Source: BOG-908 sp964250925
GTDB lineage: Bacteria; Pseudomonadota; Alphaproteobacteria; Acetobacterales; Acetobacteraceae
Reading direction: 5' to 3'
Assembly (NCBI GenBank): GCA_964250925.1
Contig: CAXUHU010000001.1
Location: 44,092-108,091, forward strand
DNA length: 64,000 bases
The translations under genes and the position numbers were made by a program. Positions 8,751 through 16,737 of the stretch are shown piece by piece. The notes beneath the pieces are model-generated. The model was not told the origin of the DNA, did not search any database, and saw nothing but the letters and a program-made list of their open reading frames with translations. How positions within the stretch are numbered: position 1 is the stretch's first letter; every line of letters starts with the position of its first letter.

Positions 8751-11693
8751 ATGACCAAACGTCTCCTAATCGACGCCAGCCATGCCGAAGAAACCCGCGT
8801 GGTGGTACTGGAGGGTAACCGCCTTGAAGATTTCGACGTGGAAACGCTGTCCCGTCGACAGCTCAAGGGTAACATCTACCTAGCCAAGGTCGTCCGCGTC
8901 GAGCCGAGCCTGCAGGCCGCCTTTGTCGAATACGGCGGCAATCGACATGGCTTCCTGGCTTTTGGCGAGATCCACCCGGACTACTACCAGATACCGGTCG
9001 CCGATCGCCAGCGGCTCGTCGCCATGCAGGAAGCGGAGGCTCGCGCGGAGGACGACGACGAAGACGAGAGTATAACAGCGCCGCCGCCACCCCTATCCGT
9101 CGCCGATGAGCCTTTCGACGATCAGCCCGGTCCCGGCGAGAATGGGACGGACCTCTCCGCTGCCACCCAGCCGCTGCTCTTTCCAGCCGAGGCGCTTCGG
9201 CCGGAGACCGTGTCGGAAGCGCCGCGCGACGAACCGGCACTGCCCGATGACAACGCCGCCGAAACTGAGCTCGGTTCCGACACCGCACCGGAAGCCAGCG
9301 AACCCGCCCCGCCGCCGGAGGTTGGCGAAGGCAGCACGGCGGCCGCAGAGACGGAGGAGGCGAACGCGACCGAAATGGGCCGTGTCCGGCAGATTGCCGA
9401 TCAGAACAGCCCAGCCCCGGAGATGGTCGGCGGCGATATCGAGACCGGCGATGAGTCGCGCCCGCTCCGCCAGCAATCCCGCTTCCTGCGCAATTACAAG
9501 ATACAGGAGGTCATCCGCCGCCGGCAGATCCTTCTGGTCCAGGTCGTCAAGGAGGAACGCGGCAGCAAAGGCGCCGCCCTGACCACCTACATATCATTGG
9601 CGGGCCGTTACTGCGTTTTGATGCCCAACTCGCCGCGTGGCGGCGGTATCTCGCGCAAGATCACATCGGTTGCCGACCGCCGCCGGCTCAAGGAGGTCAC
9701 CGCCGAGCTGGAAATACCCCGCGGCATGGGCCTGATCGTGCGCACCGCCGGAGCCGCCCGGCCGAAGCCCGAGATCAGCCGCGACGGCGAGTACCTGCTG
9801 CGCCTGTGGGACGACATACGCGAGCGCACCATGCAATCCATGGCGCCGGCGCTGATACACGAGGAAGCCAGCCTGATCAAGCGCGCCATACGCGACGTGT
9901 ATTCGCGCGACGTGGATGAGTTGCTGGTCGATGGGCAAGACGGCTGGCGCGCAGCGCGCGACTACATGCGCATGCTGATGCCGACGCATGTGAAGAAGGT
10001 ACAGCTGTGGCCGTCCGGTGCCCAGCCGCTGTTCGCCCATTCCCAGGTCGAATCGATGCTTGATTCGATGCTGAGCCCGACCGTCCAGCTTCGCTCGGGC
10101 GGCTACCTGGTGATTAACCAGACCGAAGCGCTGGTCGCCATCGACGTGAACTCCGGCCGGTCCACGCGCGAGCGCGGCATCGAAGAGACGGCGCTGCGCA
10201 CAAACCTAGAAGCGGCCGAGGAAGCCGCGCGCCAGTTGCGCCTGCGCGACTTGGCGGGGATCATCGTGATCGACTTCATCGACATGGAGAGCAAGAAGCA
10301 CAACGCGATGGTCGAGCGCCGAATGGCCGACGCGCTGCGCCACGACCGCGCGCGCATCCAGATCGGCCACATCAGCCATTTCGGCCTGCTAGAGTTGAGC
10401 CGCCAGCGGCTGCGGCCGTCGCTGGCCGAAACCAGCCTGAACGTCTGCGCTCAGTGCGGCGGCACCGGCCACGTCCGCAGCACCGAAAGCGCCGCGCTGC
10501 ACGTGCTGCGCGAGATCGAGGAGCAAGGCGGCAAGCGCCAGGCCGCTGAGATCATGGTTCATGTGGCCGGCGCCACCGCGCTCTACATCCTCAACAACAA
10601 GCGCCAGCGCCTGACCGAAATCGAGGCGCGCTACGGCATGACAGTGTGCTTCGCCGCCGACGAAAGCCTGCTGCCCGCCCAAACCCGTATCGACAGGGTA
10701 CGCGCGGCGGTGCCGCAGGACCTGCCGGCACTGACCGCGCCGCAGGCCCAGGCGATGCCCGAGGACGATGCCGGCGAGGCCGACATTGCCGAGGATGACG
10801 ACGATCTGCTGATGGGCCAGACGCGCGTGGAAGCCGGTGCATCGGCCAACACGTCGATTCCGGGCGACTTCACAACGGACGCGGACCACGTGCCGGGCGA
10901 GACTGCCGCAGAGGGCGAGCAGCGGCGCAGGCGCAGGCGCAGGCGACGGCGCGGCGCGCGGCGCGAAGACAATGCGGCGCTGGAGTCGGTCGCGCCGATG
11001 CCGGACGGTGCCGAGCAGCCGGACATTCAGGACTTAGGCGAGCCCGCTGAGAAGCCGGTCTCCGTGCCAGGTCACGACGGGGCATCAGAAGCGATTGAGA
11101 CCATGGTGGAACTTCAACTGGCGGACACCCAGGCCGTGCCGCCCAATGAGATGCCGGCGGCGCCGGCCGAGGAGGCTGTGCAGACACAACCCGCCGACGG
11201 TGAAGCCGATTTGGGGAGGGCCAAGCGGGGGCGCCGTGGCGGACGGCGCCGGCGCAAGCCGGGCGAGAGCGATGACGTTACCATGGGGGCGGAAACGCCA
11301 GCCCCGATGCCGGTTCCAGCCTATGTCGGGCCTACCCCGGCCGACCCGTTTGCCACGGCCGGTCTCGACATTTTTGACGCCCTCGAGCAGGCCGAACTAC
11401 GTCCTCAGGCGTTCGTTGTAGCGGAAGCGCCGCAACCCCCTGAACTGATGGACGCAGCCGGTCCTGCCCCGGCCGAACCGCCTGCGGTCACCGAGCCGGA
11501 CCTGCTGGCGGTGGGCGAAGCACCCCAGCCACCGGCGGAGATGGCCCATGAGCAGGCCGGAGCGGAGCAAGCCCCAATGGAGCAGGTCGCATTACAAGCC
11601 GCCGAACCAACGGCGGCGCCCGTCATCCAGCCGATCCTGATCGGCTCCGCCGCGACAACGACCGAAAGAAAGAAAGGCTGGTGGCGCCGCTAA
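8751..11693 (+). CDS. rne: Ribonuclease E
   Basis: Endoribonuclease of mRNA decay and rRNA/tRNA processing, and scaffold of the degradosome. The S1 RNA-binding region begins near residue 37 (KGNIYLAKVVRVEPSL) and is interrupted by an acidic, Pro-rich insertion of roughly 140 residues (about 97-240), a known trait of alphaproteobacterial RNase E, before it resumes with YKIQEVI. The catalytic core keeps AIDVNSG (Asp465, Asn467) and VIDFIDME (Asp508), and the zinc-link CAQC at about 566-569. The long C-terminal part is disordered, with two Arg-rich patches that should bind RNA (near residues 724 and 826), ending in GWWRR. 980 aa. A small hairpin follows the stop. Confidence 0.96.
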   Translation: MTKRLLIDASHAEETRVVVLEGNRLEDFDVETLSRRQLKGNIYLAKVVRVEPSLQAAFVEYGGNRHGFLAFGEIHPDYYQIPVADRQRLVAMQEAEARAEDDDEDESITAPPPPLSVADEPFDDQPGPGENGTDLSAATQPLLFPAEALRPETVSEAPRDEPALPDDNAAETELGSDTAPEASEPAPPPEVGEGSTAAAETEEANATEMGRVRQIADQNSPAPEMVGGDIETGDESRPLRQQSRFLRNYKIQEVIRRRQILLVQVVKEERGSKGAALTTYISLAGRYCVLMPNSPRGGGISRKITSVADRRRLKEVTAELEIPRGMGLIVRTAGAARPKPEISRDGEYLLRLWDDIRERTMQSMAPALIHEEASLIKRAIRDVYSRDVDELLVDGQDGWRAARDYMRMLMPTHVKKVQLWPSGAQPLFAHSQVESMLDSMLSPTVQLRSGGYLVINQTEALVAIDVNSGRSTRERGIEETALRTNLEAAEEAARQLRLRDLAGIIVIDFIDMESKKHNAMVERRMADALRHDRARIQIGHISHFGLLELSRQRLRPSLAETSLNVCAQCGGTGHVRSTESAALHVLREIEEQGGKRQAAEIMVHVAGATALYILNNKRQRLTEIEARYGMTVCFAADESLLPAQTRIDRVRAAVPQDLPALTAPQAQAMPEDDAGEADIAEDDDDLLMGQTRVEAGASANTSIPGDFTTDADHVPGETAAEGEQRRRRRRRRRRGARREDNAALESVAPMPDGAEQPDIQDLGEPAEKPVSVPGHDGASEAIETMVELQLADTQAVPPNEMPAAPAEEAVQTQPADGEADLGRAKRGRRGGRRRRKPGESDDVTMGAETPAPMPVPAYVGPTPADPFATAGLDIFDALEQAELRPQAFVVAEAPQPPELMDAAGPAPAEPPAVTEPDLLAVGEAPQPPAEMAHEQAGAEQAPMEQVALQAAEPTAAPVIQPILIGSAATTTERKKGWWRR

Positions 11694-11707
11694 GGTAATG
11701 CACGACA

Positions 11708-11726
11708 GGTTTCGGCAGCCGAAGCC
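11708..11726 (+). terminator. Possible bidirectional terminator hairpin between rne and dnaQ
   Basis: GGTTTCGG-CAG-CCGAAGCC forms an eight-pair stem with one G-U pair and a three-base loop, 15 bp after the rne stop in a convergent gap. No T-run follows on either strand, so intrinsic termination is uncertain. Confidence 0.35.
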
Positions 11727-11794
11727 ATCATGCCCTAGCCTGAGCTTTGGCGAGCATGTCGACCGCGTTGAAGGTCAGAATGTTGCGCCTGGCT

Positions 11795-12547
11795 CTAAGC
11801 CGCCAGCCAAACCGGGTCTTTCAGCCGCGCGACAAAGGCGGCGTGAACCGCCAGATCGGCCTGGTCCACGACGATCGGTCGAGGCGTGCGGTGCGCCGGC
11901 CGGGAATAGGTGTAGAATTGCGTGGCCTGGGTGGCGTCATCCAGAACCAGGCCACGCTGGCGTCCACCGGTCAGCTCTACATACACCTCCGCCAGCAGCC
12001 GGCAGTCCAGCAGGGCGTTGTGTGTCGTGCGCTCCGACAGGTCGATGGCAAAACGGCTGCACAACGCGTTCAGGCTGTTCGGCATGCCCGGAAAGCGCAT
12101 CTTGGCCAAAGCCAGCGTGTCGATCATGCGCGCTTCATGCAGCGGCGGCAGCGAGAGCCGGGCAAGCTCGGCGTTGACAAAGGCGAAGTCGAAGACGGCG
12201 TTGTGGGCGATCAGGGGGGCATCCCCCAAGAATGCCAGCAGATCGTCGATGATCTCGGCGAAGCGTGGCTTACCCATCAGGTGGCTACGCGCGTAGCCAT
12301 GAACCCGTGTCGCCTCCTCCGGCACGTCCCGCTCCGGGTCTATCAGGCGGTGGAAGACGCGGCTGGTCGGCAGGTCGCGCACCAGTTCGATTGCCGCAAA
12401 CTCCAGTATCCGATCGCCGCTGGCAGGGTCTAAGCCTGTCGTCTCAGTGTCGAACAGGACGGAGCGTTCCGCGGTTGCAGTTTGGATCAGTGCGGGCTGG
12501 CTTGGCGTCGGCATCGAAATTGGACCTGCGCTGGTAAAGTCAGGCAT
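11795..12547 (-). CDS. dnaQ: DNA polymerase III epsilon subunit (3'-5' proofreading exonuclease)
   Basis: DnaQ-type DEDDh exonuclease that proofreads for the replicative polymerase. ExoI is FDTETTGLDP, ExoII is IAHNAVFDFAF and ExoIII is the THNALLDCRLLAEVY block with the catalytic His and Asp. Length is about 250 aa from the ATG at 12547; a second ATG at 12514 (MPTPSQPAL) is equally possible, since the first 20 residues precede the conserved domain. It is the last gene of a minus-strand operon with aroE and coaE; the order aroE-coaE-dnaQ is widespread in alphaproteobacteria, here with a CoxG-like gene inserted before dnaQ. Confidence 0.94.
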   Translation of the reverse strand: MPDFTSAGPISMPTPSQPALIQTATAERSVLFDTETTGLDPASGDRILEFAAIELVRDLPTSRVFHRLIDPERDVPEEATRVHGYARSHLMGKPRFAEIIDDLLAFLGDAPLIAHNAVFDFAFVNAELARLSLPPLHEARMIDTLALAKMRFPGMPNSLNALCSRFAIDLSERTTHNALLDCRLLAEVYVELTGGRQRGLVLDDATQATQFYTYSRPAHRTPRPIVVDQADLAVHAAFVARLKDPVWLAA

Positions 12548-12586
12548 GTCGCATCCGATGTGCCGAGTCGGCGAGGTATGCGCCGG

Positions 12587-13009
12587 TTAGTCTCTCAGGC
12601 CAGCGTCCTGGACGCCAGCCAGGCCACCGGCCGCAATCTCCTGCGGCCCCGAAACCTGCCCCTGGAACGCTTCGACAAGCTGGTCGATCTGCGTCTGGGT
12701 GCGCGCAGTGTCGAACGCCCCAGCGTCGAGCGTGTAGGCCAAGCGAGTCATCGCCGGGCTTTCCTCGGTCAAGGTCACACGCAGGCGGCCGACAGAGGCT
12801 TCGTAGGCCAGCGAGTCCGGCCCAAGCTGCACGATCGTGACCCTGCCGTTGACGGGTCGACCGACCTGAAGCTCGGTCGGGGAGACGCGCTGCACCGCAT
12901 GCTCCTGCTTCAGGCAAGCATCCAGCGTCTGTGCGCTCTGCAGCGCCGTCCAGACCTTGGACCGCGGCGCGTTGATGAAGCGTTGACCTGACAATTCCAA
13001 ACTGATCAC
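12587..13009 (-). CDS. CoxG-like SRPBCC domain protein
   Basis: A 140-residue START/SRPBCC-fold protein. The opening strand (LELSGQRFINAPRSKVW), the ALQSAQTLDACLK helix and alternating strands through TLDAGAFDTARTQTQIDQLV match the carbon monoxide dehydrogenase subunit G (CoxG) family. No CO dehydrogenase genes are nearby, so the family name should not be taken as function. Members bind hydrophobic ligands or recruit enzymes to membranes. GTG start at 13009 with GAGG just upstream, ten bases after the coaE stop; dnaQ follows 39 bp later. Confidence 0.75.
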   Translation of the reverse strand: MISLELSGQRFINAPRSKVWTALQSAQTLDACLKQEHAVQRVSPTELQVGRPVNGRVTIVQLGPDSLAYEASVGRLRVTLTEESPAMTRLAYTLDAGAFDTARTQTQIDQLVEAFQGQVSGPQEIAAGGLAGVQDAGLRD

Positions 13010-13019
13010 CTCGAAGACG

Positions 13020-13643
13020 TCATCCCAACGTCGCTGCGCCGGGCTGGGTTCTACGGCCGGCGGGGCAAGCGCTCAGCCAGCGCCTGATCGCCCGCACGGC
13101 GTGGAAGCGGGACAGCCCTGTTCGGACCACGACGTCGGCGCGGCGAACCCGCTCGGCATCCGGCAACTGAAGTGCGATGACGCGCTCTATCTCCGCATCG
13201 GCCATCGTGCGGCGCCGGCGGACACGGGCGCGCTGTATGGCCCGCGGCGCGGACACCGCGATCACCTGATCCACCAGCCGCTCGCCGCCGGTCTCAAACA
13301 GCAGCGGTATGTCGAGCACCGCGAGGCTGGCGCCCGACCGCCGGGCGCGCGCCAGGAAATGCCGTTGCGCATCGCGCACCAGCGGGTGGAGTATCGCCTC
13401 CAGCCGGCGCAGCTGAGCCGGCGCAGTCAGCACGGCCGCGCGCAGAGCGGCCCGATCCAGCACGCTGTCCCGCACAGTTCCGGGGAATGCCGCATCTATG
13501 GCCGGCAAGGCGCGCCCGCCGGGGGCTTGCAGCCGGCGGACGGCCACGTCGGCGTCGAACACCGGGATGCGGGCGCGGCGCAACACGCCGGCGGCGGTGG
13601 ATTTGCCCATCCCAATCCCGCCGGTCAGGCCAATCACCTTCAT
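13020..13643 (-). CDS. coaE: Dephospho-CoA kinase
   Basis: Last step of coenzyme A synthesis, phosphorylation of the 3'-OH of dephospho-CoA in the cytosol. The P-loop GGIGMGKST lies at the N-terminus after MKVIGLT, followed by the signature DADVAVRRL, HPLVRDAQ and DIPLLFETG. 207 aa, normal. The ATG at 13643 overlaps the aroE stop (ATGA), showing translational coupling. The C-terminal tail (ACPAGRRTQPG) is basic and probably flexible. Confidence 0.95.
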   Translation of the reverse strand: MKVIGLTGGIGMGKSTAAGVLRRARIPVFDADVAVRRLQAPGGRALPAIDAAFPGTVRDSVLDRAALRAAVLTAPAQLRRLEAILHPLVRDAQRHFLARARRSGASLAVLDIPLLFETGGERLVDQVIAVSAPRAIQRARVRRRRTMADAEIERVIALQLPDAERVRRADVVVRTGLSRFHAVRAIRRWLSACPAGRRTQPGAATLG

Positions 13644-14470
13644 AGAAGCCGGATGTCGGCTGCGATCAGATCGTAGGTCGCCTGGTCCACGGCCGGGCTT
13701 ACGCCGAACCAGGCTGCAAATCCCGGCACAGCCTGATGCAACAGCATTCCCAAGCCGGGTATGATGCGAAGCCCCAGGCGCTGAGCCTGCGCCAGCAACG
13801 GCGTTCGCTGGGGGACATACACCACGTCCGCCACGACGAGGGTTCTTGACGCGGCCGACAGGTCGATCTCTAGCGGCGGCTGTCCTTCCATGCCGAGGGA
13901 GGTCGTGTTGACCAGCAGGTCGTAGGCGGCCAGCGCCCGGCTGCGCTGCGCCCAGTCGATGCTGGCCAGCGCGGGCAGCGCCGCCTGCATCGCATGCGCA
14001 CGGTCCCGCGTTCGGTTGGCGACCGTGACGTTCGCACCTGCGTCGAGCAGCGCTGCGGCCACGGCCCGGGCAGCGCCGCCGGCGCCCAGCACCAGCGCCG
14101 GGCCGCCCGTCGGTATGCCTGCCGCGGCCAGGCTGGCCAAAAATCCGGCCCCATCGGTGTTGCTGCCATGGATGCCCCCACTGCCGAACGTCAGGGTGTT
14201 GACCGCACCCGACCGCCGCGCCGCATCGTCCAGGGTGCTGCACAGGGCGAGCATCGCTTCTTTGTGCGGTATCGTCACGTTCGCACCGGCAAGACCCGCC
14301 GCGCGCAAGCCGGCTAACGCCGTCGGCAGGTCGGCAGGTGCGACCGGCAGGGGAACGTAGGCGCCGTCCAGCCCATAGTGCTCGAGCCAGTGGTTGTGCA
14401 GCCGTGGCGAGCGTGAATGGGCGACCGGGTAGCCGATGATTCCGGCGACCCGTGCCCGCGCCGTGATCAC
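13640..14470 (-). CDS. aroE: Shikimate dehydrogenase (NADP+)
   Basis: Reduces 3-dehydroshikimate to shikimate in the aromatic amino acid pathway. Motifs: GYPVAHSRSPRLHN (shikimate binding), NVTIPHKEAM with the catalytic Lys, GAVNTL, GSNTDGAGF with the catalytic-pair Asp, the NADP loop GAGGAARAV with NRT, and NTTSLGM. 276 aa from the GTG at 14470, which overlaps the stop of the FAD-protein gene as GTGA. A much longer open frame exists upstream but overlaps that gene and has no family sequence. Confidence 0.95.
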   Translation of the reverse strand: MITARARVAGIIGYPVAHSRSPRLHNHWLEHYGLDGAYVPLPVAPADLPTALAGLRAAGLAGANVTIPHKEAMLALCSTLDDAARRSGAVNTLTFGSGGIHGSNTDGAGFLASLAAAGIPTGGPALVLGAGGAARAVAAALLDAGANVTVANRTRDRAHAMQAALPALASIDWAQRSRALAAYDLLVNTTSLGMEGQPPLEIDLSAASRTLVVADVVYVPQRTPLLAQAQRLGLRIIPGLGMLLHQAVPGFAAWFGVSPAVDQATYDLIAADIRLL

Positions 14471-15876
14471 CCGGGCAGGCCCAATTCCAGTGCCGGCGCC
14501 CAGGCCCGGCACATCGTCGCAAGCCGGGCCGCCACCTGCCGCGGCTGCGTGTTGACCTGCGGTAACCCCATCAGCTCGCCGAACGTGCCGCGTGCCAGCG
14601 GCCCGGCCACAAACAGGTTGGACCAGGCCGACCCGTCGGCCCTTAGCACGCGGTTGTCCTGATCCACCCAGATGCCAAGCTCCGCCGGGTCGGCCTGCAG
14701 GCCGCCACGCTCCGCCAGACGCCGCAACACGGGGTGAGACGCCGTGACCGAGCGGTGGCCAGGGCCCGTGCAATTGACCACGACATCGGCGGCGATGGTT
14801 TCGGGCTGCTCGGCATGCCGGGGCATGACGGTCAAGGTGATGCCGCTTGTGCCCTCGTTGGCCGCGAGCAGGTGCGCCGCTCGAACCTGCACGGCGCCAG
14901 AGGCCCGCGCCCGGGTAACAGCGCAGTCGATCTGGGGGGCGCATTGGAAGCGGTGCACGTCCCAGTAAGTGCGCAGGTGGCGGAGCACGCGACGCCGCTC
15001 CGTCCAATCCAGCGCACCCCAGGCCGCCTCAGCCTGTTGCCGAAGCGCGTCGATGATGTTTTCCCACGGGCGTCCCTCACGGACGGCCGTGTCGACCGCT
15101 TTGCGGACCCGGCGCAACAACAAGCTAGCCTTCGCCTCGGGATTTACGGAGAACTCGCCCTCCGCCTGGACCGGCAGCATGGTTCGCGGCTTGGGCAGCA
15201 GGCCGTGACGCGAGACGGCGGTGATCTGCCCATGATGACCACGCGCCAGCAGCGAAGCGATCACGTCGCAGGCGGTCAGGCCTGTGCCCACAAGAACCAC
15301 GCGCGCGCCGGCCGGTATGGCTGCCATCGCCGTCATGCACCAGGGATCGGCGACCACGGCCCGGCAACAGCGCAGCACAGAGGGCACGTCTGGTGCCGAG
15401 TGACTGACCGCAAGCACGACAGCGTCCGCGTGAACAGCCTGGCCATCCTCGAGCCGGATGTCGAACCGCCCGCCGGTGGGGCAAACGGCTTGCGCCCTGA
15501 TGGAAACGTGGCGAAACGCTACCCTCCGACTTCTCGTCACCTCCGCCCGTAGCGTTTCATCTACATATTGTCCGAACAGGGCACGCGCGGCATACAGCCG
15601 GCCGTCCGGCGTGGCGCAGTCGGGATCGCGCGCCGGCACGTCGCGGTCCTGCAGCCAGCGGTGAAAATTGTCGGGGTCGTCGGGCAGCAAAGACATGCGC
15701 CCAGCCGGCACGTTGGTGCGATGCTCGGGTGCCGGTGTAGAGTAGGCCAGCCCGGCGCCAAGCGCGGCGCGTGGCTCGATGATCGTGAGCGCGGCGTGCA
15801 GCCCAGGGTGGTCGCGCATCAAATGCAACGCGCAGGCCGCACCCGCAAAGCCGCCGCCGATGATGCCGATATGCAT
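14467..15876 (-). CDS. FAD/NAD(P)-binding protein (HpyO/YdhS-like)
   Basis: A 469-residue flavoprotein with an N-terminal Rossmann motif (IGIIGGGFAGAACALHL) and a second dinucleotide motif (VVLVGTGLTACDVIASLL near residue 198), as in the FAD-dependent HpyO/YdhS group. The GAGLAYSTP and HRTNVPAGRM motifs after the first beta-alpha-beta unit support this. The C-terminal VAGPLARGTFGE loop closes the FAD site. Substrate unknown. It lies between the LigT-like gene and aroE; coupling to aroE by GTGA overlap suggests coexpression rather than a shared pathway. Confidence 0.75.
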   Translation of the reverse strand: MHIGIIGGGFAGAACALHLMRDHPGLHAALTIIEPRAALGAGLAYSTPAPEHRTNVPAGRMSLLPDDPDNFHRWLQDRDVPARDPDCATPDGRLYAARALFGQYVDETLRAEVTRSRRVAFRHVSIRAQAVCPTGGRFDIRLEDGQAVHADAVVLAVSHSAPDVPSVLRCCRAVVADPWCMTAMAAIPAGARVVLVGTGLTACDVIASLLARGHHGQITAVSRHGLLPKPRTMLPVQAEGEFSVNPEAKASLLLRRVRKAVDTAVREGRPWENIIDALRQQAEAAWGALDWTERRRVLRHLRTYWDVHRFQCAPQIDCAVTRARASGAVQVRAAHLLAANEGTSGITLTVMPRHAEQPETIAADVVVNCTGPGHRSVTASHPVLRRLAERGGLQADPAELGIWVDQDNRVLRADGSAWSNLFVAGPLARGTFGELMGLPQVNTQPRQVAARLATMCRAWAPALELGLPG

Positions 15877-15907
15877 ACCGCAACCTCGCCGCCACGGCGC
15901 GCCTGCG

Positions 15908-16432
15908 TCAAGGCTGGCCCTCGAAACGCGCGCTCATCACCGCCTCCCAAGGCCCTCCGCGGTAACGCCACAATGCCAAGCCGGTCGCCTCGATCGGACT
16001 AGGCGTTGCCTGCCCGGCAAGCATCGCCATCGTCTGCCGCGCCACCTCCGCCGACACTTTGTTCTGCACGGTCACATGCGGCGACCATCGATTGGCGTCC
16101 TGCCGCGTAAGATCACCCGCGTACGCGGCGGCGAGCTTGGCACGCAGGGCAAGTGCCGGCCGGGCGCTGAGCGCGTAGGCCACGCCACGTCCCAAGAAGC
16201 GCAGCCCGCTCACCGACACCGCGAATGGTGGCTCCGATGCGCACAGGCTCCTGATCGCAGCCGCCACCCGCGCCTCCAAGCCACCGGGCAGCGCATGAAA
16301 CATCGTGACATGAGCGCCTACGGCCAACCGCTCCGGTGGGAAGTGGGCCGTTCGGCAGGCATCGAACCAGGCTTGCGCAGCTGCGTCCAACGTCAGCGTC
16401 ACGATCAATGGGGGCAGCGGTGGATCGTGCAT
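15908..16432 (-). CDS. 2'-5' RNA ligase/LigT-like phosphoesterase
   Basis: A 2H phosphoesterase of 174 aa. Both catalytic HxT motifs are present: HVTMFHAL near residue 40 and HVTVQNK near residue 115. Family members open 2',3'-cyclic phosphates or join 2'-5' RNA ends. The start at 16432 (MHDPPLPPLIVTLTLD) fits family N-termini better than an ATG ten codons upstream. Its 5' end overlaps the start of a divergent small gene. First gene of the operon leading to aroE-coaE-dnaQ, 31 bp before the FAD-protein gene. Confidence 0.8.
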   Translation of the reverse strand: MHDPPLPPLIVTLTLDAAAQAWFDACRTAHFPPERLAVGAHVTMFHALPGGLEARVAAAIRSLCASEPPFAVSVSGLRFLGRGVAYALSARPALALRAKLAAAYAGDLTRQDANRWSPHVTVQNKVSAEVARQTMAMLAGQATPSPIEATGLALWRYRGGPWEAVMSARFEGQP

Positions 16433-16737
16433 GGCTTGTGGCGAGATGGCTCGAACTGACACGCCGACAACTGCCGGCGGCAGCTGCGGCCCAGCAATGG
16501 CCGATCCGGCTCGACCACTGCTTCATGCGCGTCTGCCTCGACTGTGCCTGCGGCCGGCCCTGTCACGAGGTGATTCGGCGGCCAGCCTTCCGTCATGCCG
16601 CCGATGGCGACCTCGTGCGCGCGGTGGCCGTGGCCGAAAGCATCCTAGCCGAACCGGACAAGCTGCCTGGCCTGAACGACGCCAGCCTGCGGATGCGCGG
16701 CTTCAGCCCGCGCCGGGGACGGAGGAAGCCGTCTTGA
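16408..16737 (+). CDS. Small conserved alphaproteobacterial protein (DHCFMR motif)
   Basis: About 100-110 residues with the block AWLVARWLELTRRQLP, DHCFMRVCLD, then RPAFRHA and AVAVAESILAEPDKLPGLNDASLRMRG. I recognise this pattern from short uncharacterised alphaproteobacterial proteins sometimes labelled GCN5-related acetyltransferases; no acetyl-CoA motif is visible, so that label is not supported. Three starts are possible: ATG 16408, GTG 16420 and GTG 16438; the first two overlap the divergent LigT-like gene. The 3' end overlaps the convergent MATE gene by 35 bp. The C-terminal Arg/Lys-rich tail may be incidental. Confidence 0.6.
   Translation: MGAAVDRAWLVARWLELTRRQLPAAAAAQQWPIRLDHCFMRVCLDCACGRPCHEVIRRPAFRHAADGDLVRAVAVAESILAEPDKLPGLNDASLRMRGFSPRRGRRKPS

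Noticed and set aside
12587..13009. Carbon monoxide dehydrogenase accessory role for the CoxG-like gene
   Set aside because: No coxMSL or molybdenum cofactor genes in the window; the fold is shared by many unrelated proteins.
13020..14522. 500-codon minus-strand frame covering coaE and the antisense frame of aroE
   Set aside because: Only the last 207 codons (from MKVIGLTGG) match coaE; the first part overlaps aroE in another frame and is low-complexity.
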